Part shown: positions 33,926-47,392 of the stretch, piece after piece
How positions within the stretch are numbered: position 1 is the stretch's first letter
Layout: the number at the start of each line of letters is the position of its first letter
DNA from: Colias croceus
Taxonomy: Eukaryota > Arthropoda > Insecta > Lepidoptera > Pieridae
DNA: 64,000 bases
Direction of reading: 5' to 3'
Assembly (NCBI RefSeq): GCF_905220415.1
Contig: NC_059556.1
Location: 8,878,501-8,942,500, forward strand
Program-made: the position numbers and the translations under genes
The notes under the pieces: model-generated
What the model was told of the DNA's origin: nothing
Seen by the model: the letters and a program-made list of their open reading frames with translations, nothing else
Databases searched by the model: none

Positions 33926-36404
33926 CTGATGAAGTCGGGAATTGAAATTTTAATTGTTTTTCTTGTGTTTGGATAAACATGAAGTTATTAAAAACGTTCA
34001 AATATTCGGAAAAAGTAATTGAAAATTACCGGATATTCATTTAAATACCTACCTAACTAGTTGGTGTATTAAATTGTACGACTTTTACTTTATTCATTAA
34101 TTTTAATTAATTGATATCTATACAAACTGTTATACATAAGAGATTCATTGAACTATGTATTTTTGTTATCAAAATATCACTTGATCACATTTTGTTGCGA
34201 TATGAACAACTTATTTACATAACTTTTTAATATGGATCATAACCTATGTATGTAACCTTTACATTATGTAGGTACTTATTATTGTTTGAATTTAGAACAG
34301 TAAAGATCGTCTACACAAGGACATTTTAAAGATGTGCCGTGCATAATGATGCATTTGCGCTTTGCATCGCTAACGCGCTTCGTGAATGCACTCTATAAGG
34401 GTTAGTTTACACTTTAGTCTGTATAAATAATATTTTTTTACTTTTTATTTTTTTACGCCTAAAAAAGGATATGTTCCTATTTATAATTAAATTCGTGTTT
34501 ATTTTAATTCGACTAGATGAGATGTATGCATTTCGCATATCAAGGCGATACTAAAATATACTAAAATATACGGTAAAGATACAGAGTGTATTGCGATGAT
34601 AATAATTTATGTATCGATATTAATAAATCTAATACATGTATTCTTGTATATTAATTACAATATAGATTAGCATTAATCACACATTGCGATACCTTCTAGC
34701 AGAGAAACACGGTCGATTCTTGTAAAATTCGACCGATGCAAAACTGAAATATCAATACAATTATATTAAAAAATAGTAACTTTAAATCCATGTAAAATAA
34801 CCCTTACATACTCCATATTTGCCTTTTGTATTTATGAAGAACGCTATGAATATTAAAGGGCGCGGTGCTGTGAACAATCGTCTTGTCACATGGTATTGTT
34901 TATCTGTAATTATTGGCCACAGATTTTAACTTTTAAGTATGGATTTTCACGATATATTTTCAAAGAATTGTCTTTAGATGGGTTTTCTTATGTGGGTTGG
35001 TCGGTGGTAGGTAGATAGGTATATGTAAATAGAAAACATAAAAGAAATAGATATATGGATGCGTTAATAAACAAATTTGATGATTTATATTGTGTGTCGT
35101 GTGAATTAACTAAGTAAAACGCGGGCTCGAATAATTCATAACTGCAAATTTCTTTTTGCTATTTTTGAAGGGAAACTTCTTTAGGTGCGTTGAGAGTAAA
35201 ATTTCAAGGTCGTGCCATGGAAATATCGTCACACATGGAGTAAGACGACGATTTTAGTATCTTTAAAACTTACCGAATAAGTTTCATTTCTGTCTCGTGT
35301 GCTTGGCACACGCTCTTTTTTATATTAAAAAAGCAAATAATTTGTAGCCTTCATTGGACTTCATTCAGGTTGGACTGTACTATTGGAAAATTCTTACATA
35401 CGTGACCTATGTCGATTTATTTCACTTTCTAATAATGCACTTAGAAATCTAATTTCATATCTAACATATAACGGAAACATTATGATAATACATACATTCA
35501 AAATATAACGTGGACTAAAAATGTACAGTTCGTGCGTGATTTAATAAAGTCCCAATCTAGGACAATGACATTGCATTTGCGCTTGTGAGAGTATGTGTTT
35601 AGGCTTACTTATATCTATAATAATATATATATATATTATGTTAATGTACCTATATGTTCATGGAATATAAATGAGATTTTAATAGATATCGATTTTTAGA
35701 ATTTGTGTATCTTTATTTCGTTGTCTAAAGTTTCTGAAACTCACAACAGAGTTTAAAAATTTAATGTTTATTTCTATTAGTTTCTAAAAAATGGCGGACA
35801 AAGCCCCTTGCAACAGCTAGTCTATAGTAAAAAAATGGTAATAATTATCCGTTTTCTCTGCGTTAAATCACATTGCTTTGCAAACCTACTTTGGAAAAGC
35901 AGTGAAAAAAGCAAGAATATATCGACCAGTAGAATATATTGAACACTTAGCTGTTATTGTTTTTGTATATATTCAAGGTTTTTTTTTCTTTTCACATAGT
36001 TCTGTGTTAAAACAACGAAAGGCATCTACGTATACATTGGTAATAAGTACCTAGTATAATTACATACATTAAAAGTTACTAATCTCAAATAATTTAATAG
36101 ATACCTAAAAGTTTAAAAGGAAATTGCATAAAGCGTTATGAATAAGCAATAACATTCTAAAATTATATTTTAATGAAGCAATCTACGCTCGTAACAATTT
36201 AATCACGCACTTGTAATTCATAGCGAAAATTAGAAAATTAACTAAAAATTCAACTAATAGCAGGCAGACTGCGCGGACCACGCTTGCTGTAAAGTTAAGT
36301 ATTATTCTTATATAACACATAAATCTCGTTTCATATCCGTTAAGAAAGCCAATAATTCTGAAATGTATATTTAAAACACAAGAGAATACTACAATATATT
36401 TAAA
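33926..36404. other. AT-rich DNA without recognisable gene
   Basis: Includes an (AT)n run near 35623-35637. At 35795-35820 GCGGACAAAGCCCCTTGCAA, then CAGCTAG and T, resembles the 3' end of a repeat, possibly Helitron-type. Nothing else assigned. Confidence 0.4.
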
Positions 36405-36594
36405 CTAGCTTTCCGCCCGCGGCTTCACCCGGGTTTTTAAAGGAAACCCGCATAGTTCCCATTTCCGTGGGATTTCCGGGATAAAACCTATCCTATGTGT
36501 TAATCCAAGTTAGGTACCCTCTATATGTGTGCTAAATTTCATTGTAATCGGTTCACATACATACATACATACAAACCTTTCCTCTTTATAATAT
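36405..36594 (-). mobile_element. non-autonomous Helitron, abutting the next copy
   Basis: On the minus strand it ends GGGTGAAGCCGCGGGCGG, AAAG, CTAG (36408-36405), next to host T. The body (GTGGGATTTCCGGGATAAAA, CATTGTAATCGGTTCA) matches 7918-8130 but lacks the stretch between GGTTCA and the CATA repeats. Its 5' end touches the start of the plus-oriented Helitron at 36595, so the two lie head to head. Confidence 0.75.
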
Positions 36595-36761
36595 TCTTAA
36601 TATATATAAATCTCGTGTCACAATGTTTGTCCTCAATGGACTCCTAAACCACTCAACCGATTATAATAAAATTCGCACAACATGTGCAGTTCGATCCAAC
36701 TTGAGAGATAGGATAGTTTAAACATGTAGGTACCACGGGCGAAGCCGGGGCGGACCACTAG
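36595..36761 (+). mobile_element. 167-bp Helitron, family member 1
   Basis: Starts TCTTAATATATATAAATCTC, has CACAATGTTTGTCCTCAATG and CAGTTCGATCCAACTTGAGA, and ends CACGGGCGAAGCCGGGGCGG, ACCA, CTAG (36758-36761) followed by T. A copy of the same length lies at 63475-63641 with only about three differences. Confidence 0.8.
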
Positions 36762-39700
36762 TTATATTATATATGTATTATAATTATAGTATAGAAATAC
36801 TTGATTAAAATAAAAACTAAAAAAACTACGTTTTACGTTGAAAACATGATGTAATCTTTGTTTTTGTAATAAGATCAAGTTCAATGCCACTAAGATTTGG
36901 CAACCATTCTAACTACGTACTGAATGAAATTCTGAAAAAATCTACGTAATTTTGTAGTCAATGATTTTGTGAATTGGGGATGTGTAATTTATATTTTATT
37001 TCGCTTGGAGATAATTACGAAAAAATGTTCCTATTAATGTACATTTTTGTTTATCGCAAGGTTTCTAAGCTAATATTGTTGTTTAAAAAAAACTTATGTT
37101 TTGTTGAAAAGATATAGTTAAATATCTTACGCATTACAGTTATATTAATTAGTAATTACTAACATTAATTACCAAAATGAATAATCACTCATTAATACCA
37201 TTAAAATCTATATAAAAATGGCGATTTAACGCACCCATAAGTTACCATTTCATGAATTCCGCGAAAATCACTTTCGAAGCACTAAATCCAAGTAATTAAC
37301 AAGATCTTGGCCGCATTGAAACAAGAACATTCATATCGATACGCGCATTAAAATTTTAAGACCATACCGTATAAAAAAACTTTCGAAATTTAATCTGTGC
37401 GGAACGAGTATAGTCTGTTTTTTTTTCCCGCCGTTCCCGAACGTCACGGTGACAGCTGTCAAATGAAAATGGCGCTAATGTTGTGAAATGTAATGCCGGT
37501 GACCTTGTGGGTTTAATTTAAATTGTACGTAAAGGTTACATGTTTGTTTATGGCAGATGGTAGTAAATATTTATAGTCTTTTACAAACTTCGGATATTCT
37601 TAGCTTATGATGTACCTACAAGCCAAACAAAAAATTGTTTCAATCATAAATATTCATTATGTATAAAAAAACATAGATTTACCTGATACGACAAAATAAA
37701 TTACGTTCATATGCAATACACGATATTTTATCAATACTAACTTACAATTTCATTTATTCACACACATAAATACACAGTACACACATAGATATCATTTTTA
37801 CCACTTTTTACTATGTAGATATCCTTATAAGACACAGATATTTAGACTTATAAAATGTCTATCTAGATCTAACAATGGTTTAGGTATCTTCACGGCCAAT
37901 GGGCTCGCTTTCAGTACGGTTTCACCCCGATTTCTCTGGTTTCACGACTGATTGAGTTACTCATGCATCTTATTAACACTAACATTAGACAGCTAGACCA
38001 CCGGGATATTGGAAACTAAAACACTAAACACTGGGTAAAGTGTGATTTTGATTTACAAGAAGCCAAGAGATACCTTCTCATAAATAGGCCTAAATTAACT
38101 ACCAATGAATTAGTTTCACATTAAATTGTGATAATAAATTAAATTCAAATTCAAATTCAAATTGACATTATAAATCTATACGTATCTGTGTAGCCTGCAT
38201 TCAAAATTTGTGTTCAAATCGCAAGTTCAAAACAAATTACATGTGTGTAAAAGTCGAGATAAAAATACATTCACTAATATATGCAAATTGGATTCAATAA
38301 AGTATCAAATACGATACGTACAAAAAGCACATATAAATGTCACAACAATTAGTGATGTTCCCATGTTCACTTTCACTCGCTTTTTATCGATGAGAAAGTA
38401 ACCTTGAACTTGATATCGATACATTGTTCGATAATTGCAAACAGATTGACATTTCTATTCAATTGTCATCAACAGTTTGTTATTTTTCTGTGCTATATCG
38501 AGAATACATAATACGCATGTAAAAAGATTTGTTGATTACTAATATATTTGGCCTTTATAATATTATTATGAAACATTTTTGTATTATTTCTACTTCATTT
38601 ACATTAGAATTAACTTCCTACTAATTCTACATAAATTATACCATCGATTATTATTGATATCAATTTTTATTTCGATTAATGAAGTTGAATATTTGTTACC
38701 TAAATGAAGCAAAAGTGATTTTAGTAAATACATACATATTATGTACATAATAATAATTGAAATCGCGTATGTTTATACAAACATTCATTTATATTATTTT
38801 TTAATTGAGCCACATTTGTCCTACTAATTATAGCGTAGTAGTGAGATTTCCAGAAAAAGATAGTCGAAGCATTTCTTCCATTTATAAATTCTAACTCTTC
38901 AGCTTATTATCTATACTTATATACCTATAGATAATACCAATGTATGTCAGTATCACATGCTATCCGTGTTAAATTGGATTAATCCCTGATTGGCCGGCCG
39001 ATGAAATGTCAAAGTTATTAGTACGATAAGCCCGTGGTATTGGGACTGTCCATCAAGTGGGAAATGGGACGATTTATTTAAATATAGCTTTCAGTTGTTG
39101 TTTGTGTTGAGAAATGTTTAAGTGTTTGAGAGGAACGTTTTGATTGTAGTTTTTATATTAAATACATTTGTGGATGGTCGAAACGGAATGAAGTAATGAA
39201 GTTAAAACGTTGGACACATACAGTGGTTAAAAGAACTTATTTATAGGTAAATTGTGACAATAATATAGATAAGAGTATTATTGTTTATTCTGTTTAGACT
39301 CGTGGATGCAATAGTTATAAATAGTGATTTATTTGAGATAAATCCTGTTAAGTAAATAGTATAATCAAGGCTTTAGATTGCATAATTGACACAGATTAAA
39401 CTATTTATACATACAGTTTATTAGGTATACACAAATACTTATATAACAGTTATTTATTCAACGCACCCTATATATCTTTAATTCCAACCTATCTATACAC
39501 AAACATAGTTGCACTATTCCTAGAATTTTCCCAACAGTTAGAACATCCTGTATATCCTTCAAAAACAATCCCGCATCTGACATTGCATAATCACCCTGTA
39601 TATGAGCATCGGGACAAAAACCGTCCATTACTGACACTTCGCCTCACCCTGTATACGCCATAACAGGAGGCGACAGGCGAAAAAATATCCGCTAATTATT

Positions 39701-42700
39701 TGTACCATGTTTTTACAAGCCTACTGTGTAGTGGTAGTGTGAGCGTTTATTGCATTTATTTTATGTGTATTTTATGTGGTTTATGCGGGTAGGTAATGTA
39801 GGATCAAAGAGTCCTTTTAATTTGGTAGGGTTATGTTTGAATGTAGATGAAGATGACATTGTTGATCAATTAAACTGTTGAGTATTTAAGTTTAAAATAA
39901 TTTCAAGAGTGATTGGTCTCATTTTGATTCGAATAAGCTGTGATTGATAAAAAAACAGATGTTATTAGAAATAGTTGTATGGTTTTAGCTAATTTTATAT
40001 GCAGTAATGTTCAATGTTAGTTAAATGTTTAATTTCAATGGCGTTTCTATATGCTACATTCTTTCACTGTTTTACGTATTCAAAATGTTATTAAAACCAA
40101 TACAGCAAAACTAGAATAAAGTTATAAAAGCTTTTGGCAAGACCATAAAATTATTTACTTTAATAGTAGGCACAAATTATCAATTCACTTGTGCATATCT
40201 TTTATTTTTATTGGTCTAAGTAAAAGTTGTGAAGGTAAAAATTCTTTTTAATTGCATTTGACTTGGCCTGAATATTGAAATATAATAGTAGCACAGATTT
40301 GATTATGAATGTTAAACTTTGAAATACTATGTCGGGTTTATTGGAAGAAGGAAAGTGTTTAAAACGTGCTTAATTACGTAAGGATTACTAAAATAGAATC
40401 AATTCGCTTCATTTCGCTTTCCGCGCTCGCTCCGCTCGTCACCACACCCTCACCAGCTATCGTGCTTTACAATTCGTTTCGTGGATTGACCCACTGCGGC
40501 GCGTGTCTCCATTTAACTTTTTATTGCTCTCGTTGTTACAGTTAATCAGCGATTTTAATACGACTTAATCAAAATGGCAATCTGGATTTCTAGTTTTGGG
40601 TTGTGTGTGTTTCGTGAGATAGATGTGTGTAGTATAGTAATGTCTATTTTGTGTGCTTTATCTACTATGTTATGACATCATTTACCTATGATATATTTAC
40701 TGTATGTATGGTTATCATTTATCATCAAGTATCCAACTTATAAATGATTGTAAAAGGTTGAAGATTTTTTTACAAATCTTAAGAATAATTTTCATCCAAT
40801 GGTTTTTAACATCAGAATTAAAACCATTATTTAAAATTTGAGGTAAAATACAAGACTACTAAACCTGTTCTTACGTTCGGAAGTTTACTAATTATAAAAT
40901 TCTAACTCATACACTAATGCCGAAGAATCTTACACAAGTTTGATATTAACGATATAAAATAACTACTGAGTCTATGCAATCTTAGGCCTTAATTACAAAT
41001 ATATGTAATTTTCTGTACATCAGATTGATTGAAACCCGACTCGCCCTAAATATCTATGTTCCCATGTTCAAAGAAATTGCTGTAGCGGTCAGCGGGTCAA
41101 CTGAGGTCAGTTGTCATTCGTCATGTGGTACCAATGTATGTGTAATGTTCATTTAATTATGTTTATTTTATTACTCACATGTCTGTATTAATTAAACATT
41201 TGCGAAGTTGCTGTTGCTTGATTTAAAGAATTTTTGATGTAAAGGCATTTCTTTTTATGAAACGATATCGAATTTGCCAAATGAGTGAATTTTTTTTTGT
41301 TCAATGTTCTGCATGATCACACAATTTTCATTCACTTGAAACACATTTAAAAATCATATTCACAATTACATACTACTATTTTCAAAGTCGGTTAGCCATT
41401 GACGGCGCATGATGCACGCGCTTTTTGCCTACCGCCCTAGCCTACCTCTACTAGCACATGTGCTTTTTGTTCGCTCGTAATTGGCTTAACACGCATCTGC
41501 TCCCGGACTCGCCTACTGCCCTACTGGAGTAATGATATACTGGAATTCTGTATGGCACGCAATTACGGGAGGCTTTTGGTTAAATGCATCATCAGGGATT
41601 ACGCAGGGATTGTCTCTTTAGGTGGAAATATTTGAGGGTATGTTCTAAAAATGTTGTTAGTGGTTTCTAAAATGGAATGTCAACGTTTCCAATTGGTAGA
41701 AGTAAAGCACTTAAACATAGCCCATATCAGCAATAAGCAATTTCGATAGTTAATCAGTTTTCAGTTAACCTTATCTACCAACTCCATATTTATACGACAT
41801 TCCTTTTAAGATCTATAACAAGATTGCACAACTGAAATAAGTAGCTCATTTACAAAGCGATTTATTCCATTCCAGCATTACCATTGATAAGAATTTATTA
41901 CTTTCATCTGAACTGTGAAATTTGCATTCGAACCGACACGATCGGAATGTATGAAAATACGGTCCATCCATCACCTTAACTAAGTCATTTAGAACGGTAA
42001 TTGCGAAATATATTCATCTCTTTCCATCGGTATGACATGTGAAAAAGTGGAATAGTGTTTCACGGTACAGTTCTAAGGCAGTTCGATCAACGTCGATTTG
42101 AATTAATGAGTTTGCAGGCGAAATTATCGAAGTAGACTTGCATTTTTGGATCGTTGTTATCCGTTCCAGTTGGAAGAGTAAGGAGGTTCTATGGGTAGAG
42201 GCCCGGAGTCGTGGATAACTGTTTGTGATACAAGTTGTGACAAGGTCATTGCGTGTGGAAGTGGCCCCGATTGTTCGTCTTATACATTTCACGCGGCGCT
42301 GACTTGATACTTTGACGATCGATAAATCAATTTTGTTTAGTGGATAATCAATAAGTATATCAAGTTTCTTCTTTAATGAAATAATATGATAACATGTAAA
42401 GAAATAGAGCGAATTTCGTACAATTAAAAAAAATAATCCGGCTCGAAGGACTTATCTACGCGGTTGAAAAAGACACTAGATATATTCGGGAATTTAACTA
42501 TCCAGCATATGTCCGATTTTTTAACAATTTACCTACGGTTAAAACTATTAAGGTTACATTTAGGATTTCTACAATCTTATGAGATAATAACTAAGAAAAC
42601 AGAGAACTCTGTATAGCGATACTCGTATAAACACAGATGTCCGTTACATTAATAAATTAATAACGATCAATTGAACATATGTAGTGAATGATAATGACCA

Positions 42701-43255
42701 TCACGTTATGAGGTATTTGCAGATAAACTTCTAAAACTTGATACTTTCTTATTGGAATAACCCTAAACTATAACCTTATGCATCTATGAATATAAAAAAT
42801 CTAGTCCTAGAGTTACTTAGTTTAGTGTGATAGGGAAAGTAGAAAAGTTAAACGACCATTATTTCCATAGAAACGGCTCTAACGATTTTCATGAAATTTA
42901 CTATGCAATTGCTATGGGTGGTAAGTCTATCTAACCAGGATACATTATTAGAGAATCTCAAAAGGTATCTCTTAGTCATCCAGGTACTGAATTAAGTCGT
43001 ACTTTTTGCTTACTCACAAGCTCTTTCACTATCATTATAAAAAGATGTGACCGGTTGTCGATCGATACAGTTCTCACATGCGACCATGTACCGTTTCGTC
43101 GCTAATTATACCGCTGACCCACTGGGGCTTCCTCTTATTCAATTATATCACTTTATTTATAAATCTGTGCATCGGATTTTAGACGGTATTCTTAAAGGTG
43201 TAAGGTGGTGAATGCTGTGATGTTTATCTGTTCTAATGTTCAACTATTGTTACAG
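36762..43255. other. long AT-rich stretch; two GC-richer patches
   Basis: No domain-bearing frame. At 37425-37505 CCCGCCGTTCCCGAACGTC is followed by GACAGCTGTC (an E-box core CAGCTG) and AAAATGGCGC, a combination seen near insect promoters. At about 40405-40510 there is another GC-richer patch. At about 38145-38165 AAATTC is repeated several times. A decayed repeat phrase, GGCTCTAACGATTTTCATGA, lies near 42875. Confidence 0.35.
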
Positions 43256-43281
43256 ATTCGGGCGGTACAGGAATTAAAAAG
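43256..43281 (+). other. candidate 26-nt microexon
   Basis: CAACTATTGTTACAG ends at 43255 and AAAAAG is followed by GTAAAT at 43282. The intervening 26 bases are open in the frame reading IRAVQELK. The donor and acceptor are plausible but common in AT-rich DNA. It does not fit the reading phase left by the ATG exon at 18.3 kb, which would run into a TAA here. Confidence 0.15.
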
Positions 43282-45223
43282 GTAAATTTAATTTTACTTG
43301 GTTACAATAACATAAATTTTAAACGAATTGTCTGGATCATCTTAATAAAAGGTCTCTTTATCTTCTATTATAAATTCAGTTCATAAATGTAAACTAAAAA
43401 TCACATAGATATACATGCAATAGATATTCTGTACACAGATAAATAAGAAAATTGGGATACTCTATGCTTACGAGTAGTTGTTTTTTTAAAGAGAATGGCT
43501 AAAGAATTAGTAATTAATTGGAAATGAAAGTATTAAAATTTATAAAAAAATCGTTATTGTAAATACATCCAATCGTTTTGCAATAATGTATAAGGAATGC
43601 TTTACAAATCTGGAATAATTAATAGTACATATTTGTATAAAATCAAAATGATTAGGGCAAACTATCACTGCATGACACGCGCGCGACTTTTACCTTACTG
43701 ACATCTACTGCTTGCAGCTGGACACACCATATAAAATCTTCTACGACGTCCTAATAAATACCATATACTTGTAGTTGGACACTCCACACAAACTCTTCTC
43801 TAAACTTAAAACCCCCAACACGTCAAAATCTGACGTCACCTTTTGTAAAGCAGTCACGCGACAACATTCCGATACAAACACCAATATGTCACGTAGCTCG
43901 CTCCACTTTCGGCATTGTCAAACATTTGTCACATTTTTTATTCTGCGATCGCTAGTATTTGATTGGTACTAGCGGGAATAGCGGTTGTTTACGCGTGACG
44001 ATACTTTGGTAAGCTTTTAAAACTAATCTTGTTAACAAAACTGTCAAGATCGTTAACTAGTTCAGAATAAGAGTCGATATGCAGTGTGTGCTATCGTAAA
44101 CTCGAGTTGATTTCAATCCCATGAAGATATCATTAGCTAATAGCACTCAATCATATAAGAGGTTCTAAGAAACATTTAAAATATAAATTAGGTCAGTGTT
44201 TATGGATTAACAATATCACATAGCTTGTCCTAGTGTATTCAATCTTTATTAGATCCTATTAATGATGAATGAACCTACGCAATACTCTTTTTAAAGGGCC
44301 AAAATAAATAGTATTAACGTACAACTAATAAATTAAATATAAATTATAAATGACAGATTTATTAAAACAAACATTTCAATCACATTTTATTAATAAACCC
44401 CATTATGCGCTTTCACTAGATCAAATTAAGATGTTGAGTGTCATGGTGTACACGCAGCTTTAGGCTTGATATAAATAACAGTTTGGAATCGACATAGTGT
44501 TGCGGGCACGACCCAAATACCCATACTAACGGTACGTGTACATAGTTCTTAAATAAATCCTTTATTTACAAGCTTATCTATGGCCTATACATTATTATCT
44601 ATGATCAAGGGTTAAATATTGTCTTTGGATAGACTCGATTCAGAGCAGAAGAATCTGCCGAAGCTAAACTTTTTTTCATCAAATCATCATAAATAAGAAT
44701 AAAAATCTTTGAAGTTAAAATTGTAACGTAAAATAGATTTAGTAAAAAGTTAAATATCACACATTGTTCACGTATTGAACAAATTTTTTTAGCTGCTAAA
44801 TTTCAAAGCCTCATCATGTATTGCCATAAAGAAATGTACAAGTACACCATAATTTGTAGATAACAAACACATAAAGTGACAAATATCACAGAACCGTTGT
44901 ACATAATATTTGTCATAACGGTACCTTTGGAGCCAAATTAACTTCGCTACTCGATAATTTTAGAGGCTATGTGCCTAATTAGACGGAACCATACAATAGT
45001 CTCTTTGTATGAAATATCGCAATGAGAGGTCAAATACAAAACAGAACATGAAAGCTACCAGCTTAATTAGTGACAAGTCGATATTCCTATTAGTTCTGTT
45101 TAAAGTTTAAGAAGCTATTGGTATTATATAAAAACGTAAATGATCACGGCACACACATAAGCAGTTAAAATTAAAGTACTACAATAAATAATACAATCAT
45201 GTAACAGTTTTTAACAAAACAAC
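43282..45223. other. AT-rich DNA; GC-richer patch with CRE palindrome
   Basis: At 43675-44000 the sequence is less AT-rich and contains TGACGTCA (43831-43838). ACTTGTAGTTGGACACTCCA near 43768 resembles CTTGCAGCTGGACACACC near 43713, a diverged tandem repeat. No gene recognised. A regulatory role is possible but unsupported beyond the motif. Confidence 0.3.
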
Positions 45224-45388
45224 GTGTGGCACTCGGGGACTGCCGCGGTAAAGCTATTGCATGCTATGCCAGTATGCCTTCAAGCCACATCTCCGGAGGG
45301 AGTGGGGAGCGTGAGGTTTTTTCGTTACGGAATTTCTCGATTCGATCCCCGCGCTCAAGGCCCGCGATAGAAGCTATGCAATAGCTTA
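45224..45388. repeat. dispersed repeat with 12-bp inverted repeat
   Basis: GTGTGGCACTCGGGGACTGC begins the unit. AAGCTATTGCAT (45251-45262) and ATGCAATAGCTT (45376-45387) form a perfect 12-bp inverted repeat. The stretch is GC-rich against its surroundings. I recognise the wording as a repeat seen in many lepidopteran genomes. The B-box-like GATTCGATCCCC near 45340 is not enough to call a tRNA. Confidence 0.5.
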
Positions 45389-45852
45389 AAATATAAAATC
45401 GAAAACAAATGAAGAAAATCTAACTATTCCAGTTGATGGATTAAATCTGCAGTCAAATGAAAATACACATGGTAAAGAAAATTTAGCTACAGAACTACCA
45501 GCATCCCACTCAAGTTATTACATAAACAGAACTACGAGCATATTTGTGTTAGTATGCTATCTTAAGCAACGTTTTATCCACTTGTCATCGTACTATCTGA
45601 TTCAAACTTACGCAAGGACTAGAAGATATCATCACGTTAAAACATTTTTGTACATGTTTGGAATTTTAAAAGAGCTATTAGACTTCCCTGTTTAAGAGAG
45701 TTACAAATCACTTGGTGAGCAGAAATCTGCGTGAGAAATATCCAAGTCATAACTGTATGGGCAATTTGATGACAACGCAAGCTTTGAAAACATTAGAAGT
45801 CCGATTCTTGGCTCTCAAAACCTTGCTTATCAAGAAATACTGGTTATTTCGT

Positions 45853-45987
45853 AATTATTTATTTATTTATTTATACTCTTCATTGTGCTGCCAAAATACA
45901 TAAAATACAAACAAAACTTATTCTAAAAAAAACAGCACAGAAGGCGGCCTTATCACTTAAGAGTGATCTCTTCCAGGCAACCAACTG
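45853..45987 (-). mobile_element. LINE 3' end fragment with ATTT tail
   Basis: On the minus strand the sequence GGTTGCCTGGAAGAGATCAC, TAAGGCCGCC and CAATGAAGAGTATAAATAAA ends in (AAAT)n (45873-45853 in plus coordinates). This 3' untranslated wording recurs at the end of lepidopteran LINEs. No coding part was kept. Confidence 0.55.
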
Positions 45988-46273
45988 ATAAAAGGATAAA
46001 AGGATAAATAATAAACTAGAAATAGGAGGTAGGTAGGTAGAAAGTATACGCTATACAAAGATAACAAAAATATTATTCAATAAAGATTATAAATAAACTA
46101 GATACTATAAAATAAAAATATACATAAACAAAAATAAACATATCATAAGTAAAATATAAATATACATTTACATACATTTTACATATAAGTACATATACAT
46201 ATAAAATAATAAAAGACAAAGAACAACGAGATTACATTAGAGAAAGGAGAATGGGCATTTTACTATGGAAGTC

Positions 46274-46831
46274 GGGCCTGAACACTTGAGTTGGACCAAT
46301 ACACATGAGATTTTGTTTTTATAATAGATCATAACACAATATACATAACGGGGAAAATATATATAAAAAAATAATCAACCGGGTTTTTGTACAGTCACAT
46401 CAAGTTTTATTTCTTTGTGTATATAATATTTTTTGCAATTAATAACTGTTATAAGAAAATGAGAATATCTTTATGTTACTCCAATTCACTTACAAAGACG
46501 TACTTAAGCCTTCTAATAACCGAAATACACTAATATTATGTTTTGTAACAGATACTTATACCGTGTTTATTATAATTCAACATAGTTAGACGTTCTTTAT
46601 TGTGGTTAAACTCAGTCACTCCAGTGACAATTAGGTTTATATTTACTTCACTGGAATTAAAAACACTGTTTTTGTGCGCAAAATAATAGCCAAATAAATA
46701 AAACTTTTTGCCTTGACTGTACAACCCGGTTGATTCATTTTTTTATTTTATTTTTTTCGTTAGGTATGTGTAATGATCTATCACAAAAACAATATTTCGT
46801 GTGTATTGGTCTTAACCCAAGTTTCAGGCCC
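46274..46831. mobile_element. 558-bp foldback element, arms of about 145 bp
   Basis: The left arm (46274 to about 46420) and the right arm (about 46690-46831, inverted) share GGGCCTGAA, GACCAATACACA, TTGTTTTT, ATAGATCAT, AATCAACCGGGTT, GTACAGTCA and AGTTTTATTT in order. The spacer is about 270 bases. The flanking bases do not show a clear duplication. No transposase frame, so it is a large MITE or foldback element. Confidence 0.75.
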
Positions 46832-47392
46832 AATTTGACGCGTCCTCCTTTATTTAATTAACAGTACAAAGATATCCTGGGAATATAAAAAATTGTGTCG
46901 AGCCTTATTCTATGTCACTATTTTAATATCAAACACATGAAATTCTAACTCCCCTTTTTAAGTCATTAGAAACATGGTAGCCGGTCTTTACATGTACACA
47001 ATGTACATATTTAGATTAGATGATTTTGAAAATTTAAGTCTGCTGCTAAAGATATCATATAATACACCTTATTCCCATCACGTTAAGGATAACATAGATC
47101 GCATAGTACATTCACGTGCGTAACGGTATGTAACGACCGACATAACGTACTCCAACTTCACAAGCCCGCAAGGTCACGGCATATGCCTATCACTGAATAC
47201 GATTATTATGGAAATGCATGTTCAAGGTCCTGAAAGTCATTGATAATGTTTTGTTTGAAAATATCTTCTTCACGTAACAACAAATAAGTACAAGCTGTAC
47301 GCTGTCTTTATATCTCTCTTTTGACTCCCAGTCCAAATTTGTGTGAAATATCTATTTTTGTATTGCAATACGATGACATAAAATATTAACAT

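Noticed and set aside
43256..43281. Continuation of the 18.3-kb ATG exon into the 43.3-kb microexon
   Set aside because: Joining after ATG TCC AG places a TAA in frame within the 26 bases, for both possible acceptor positions.
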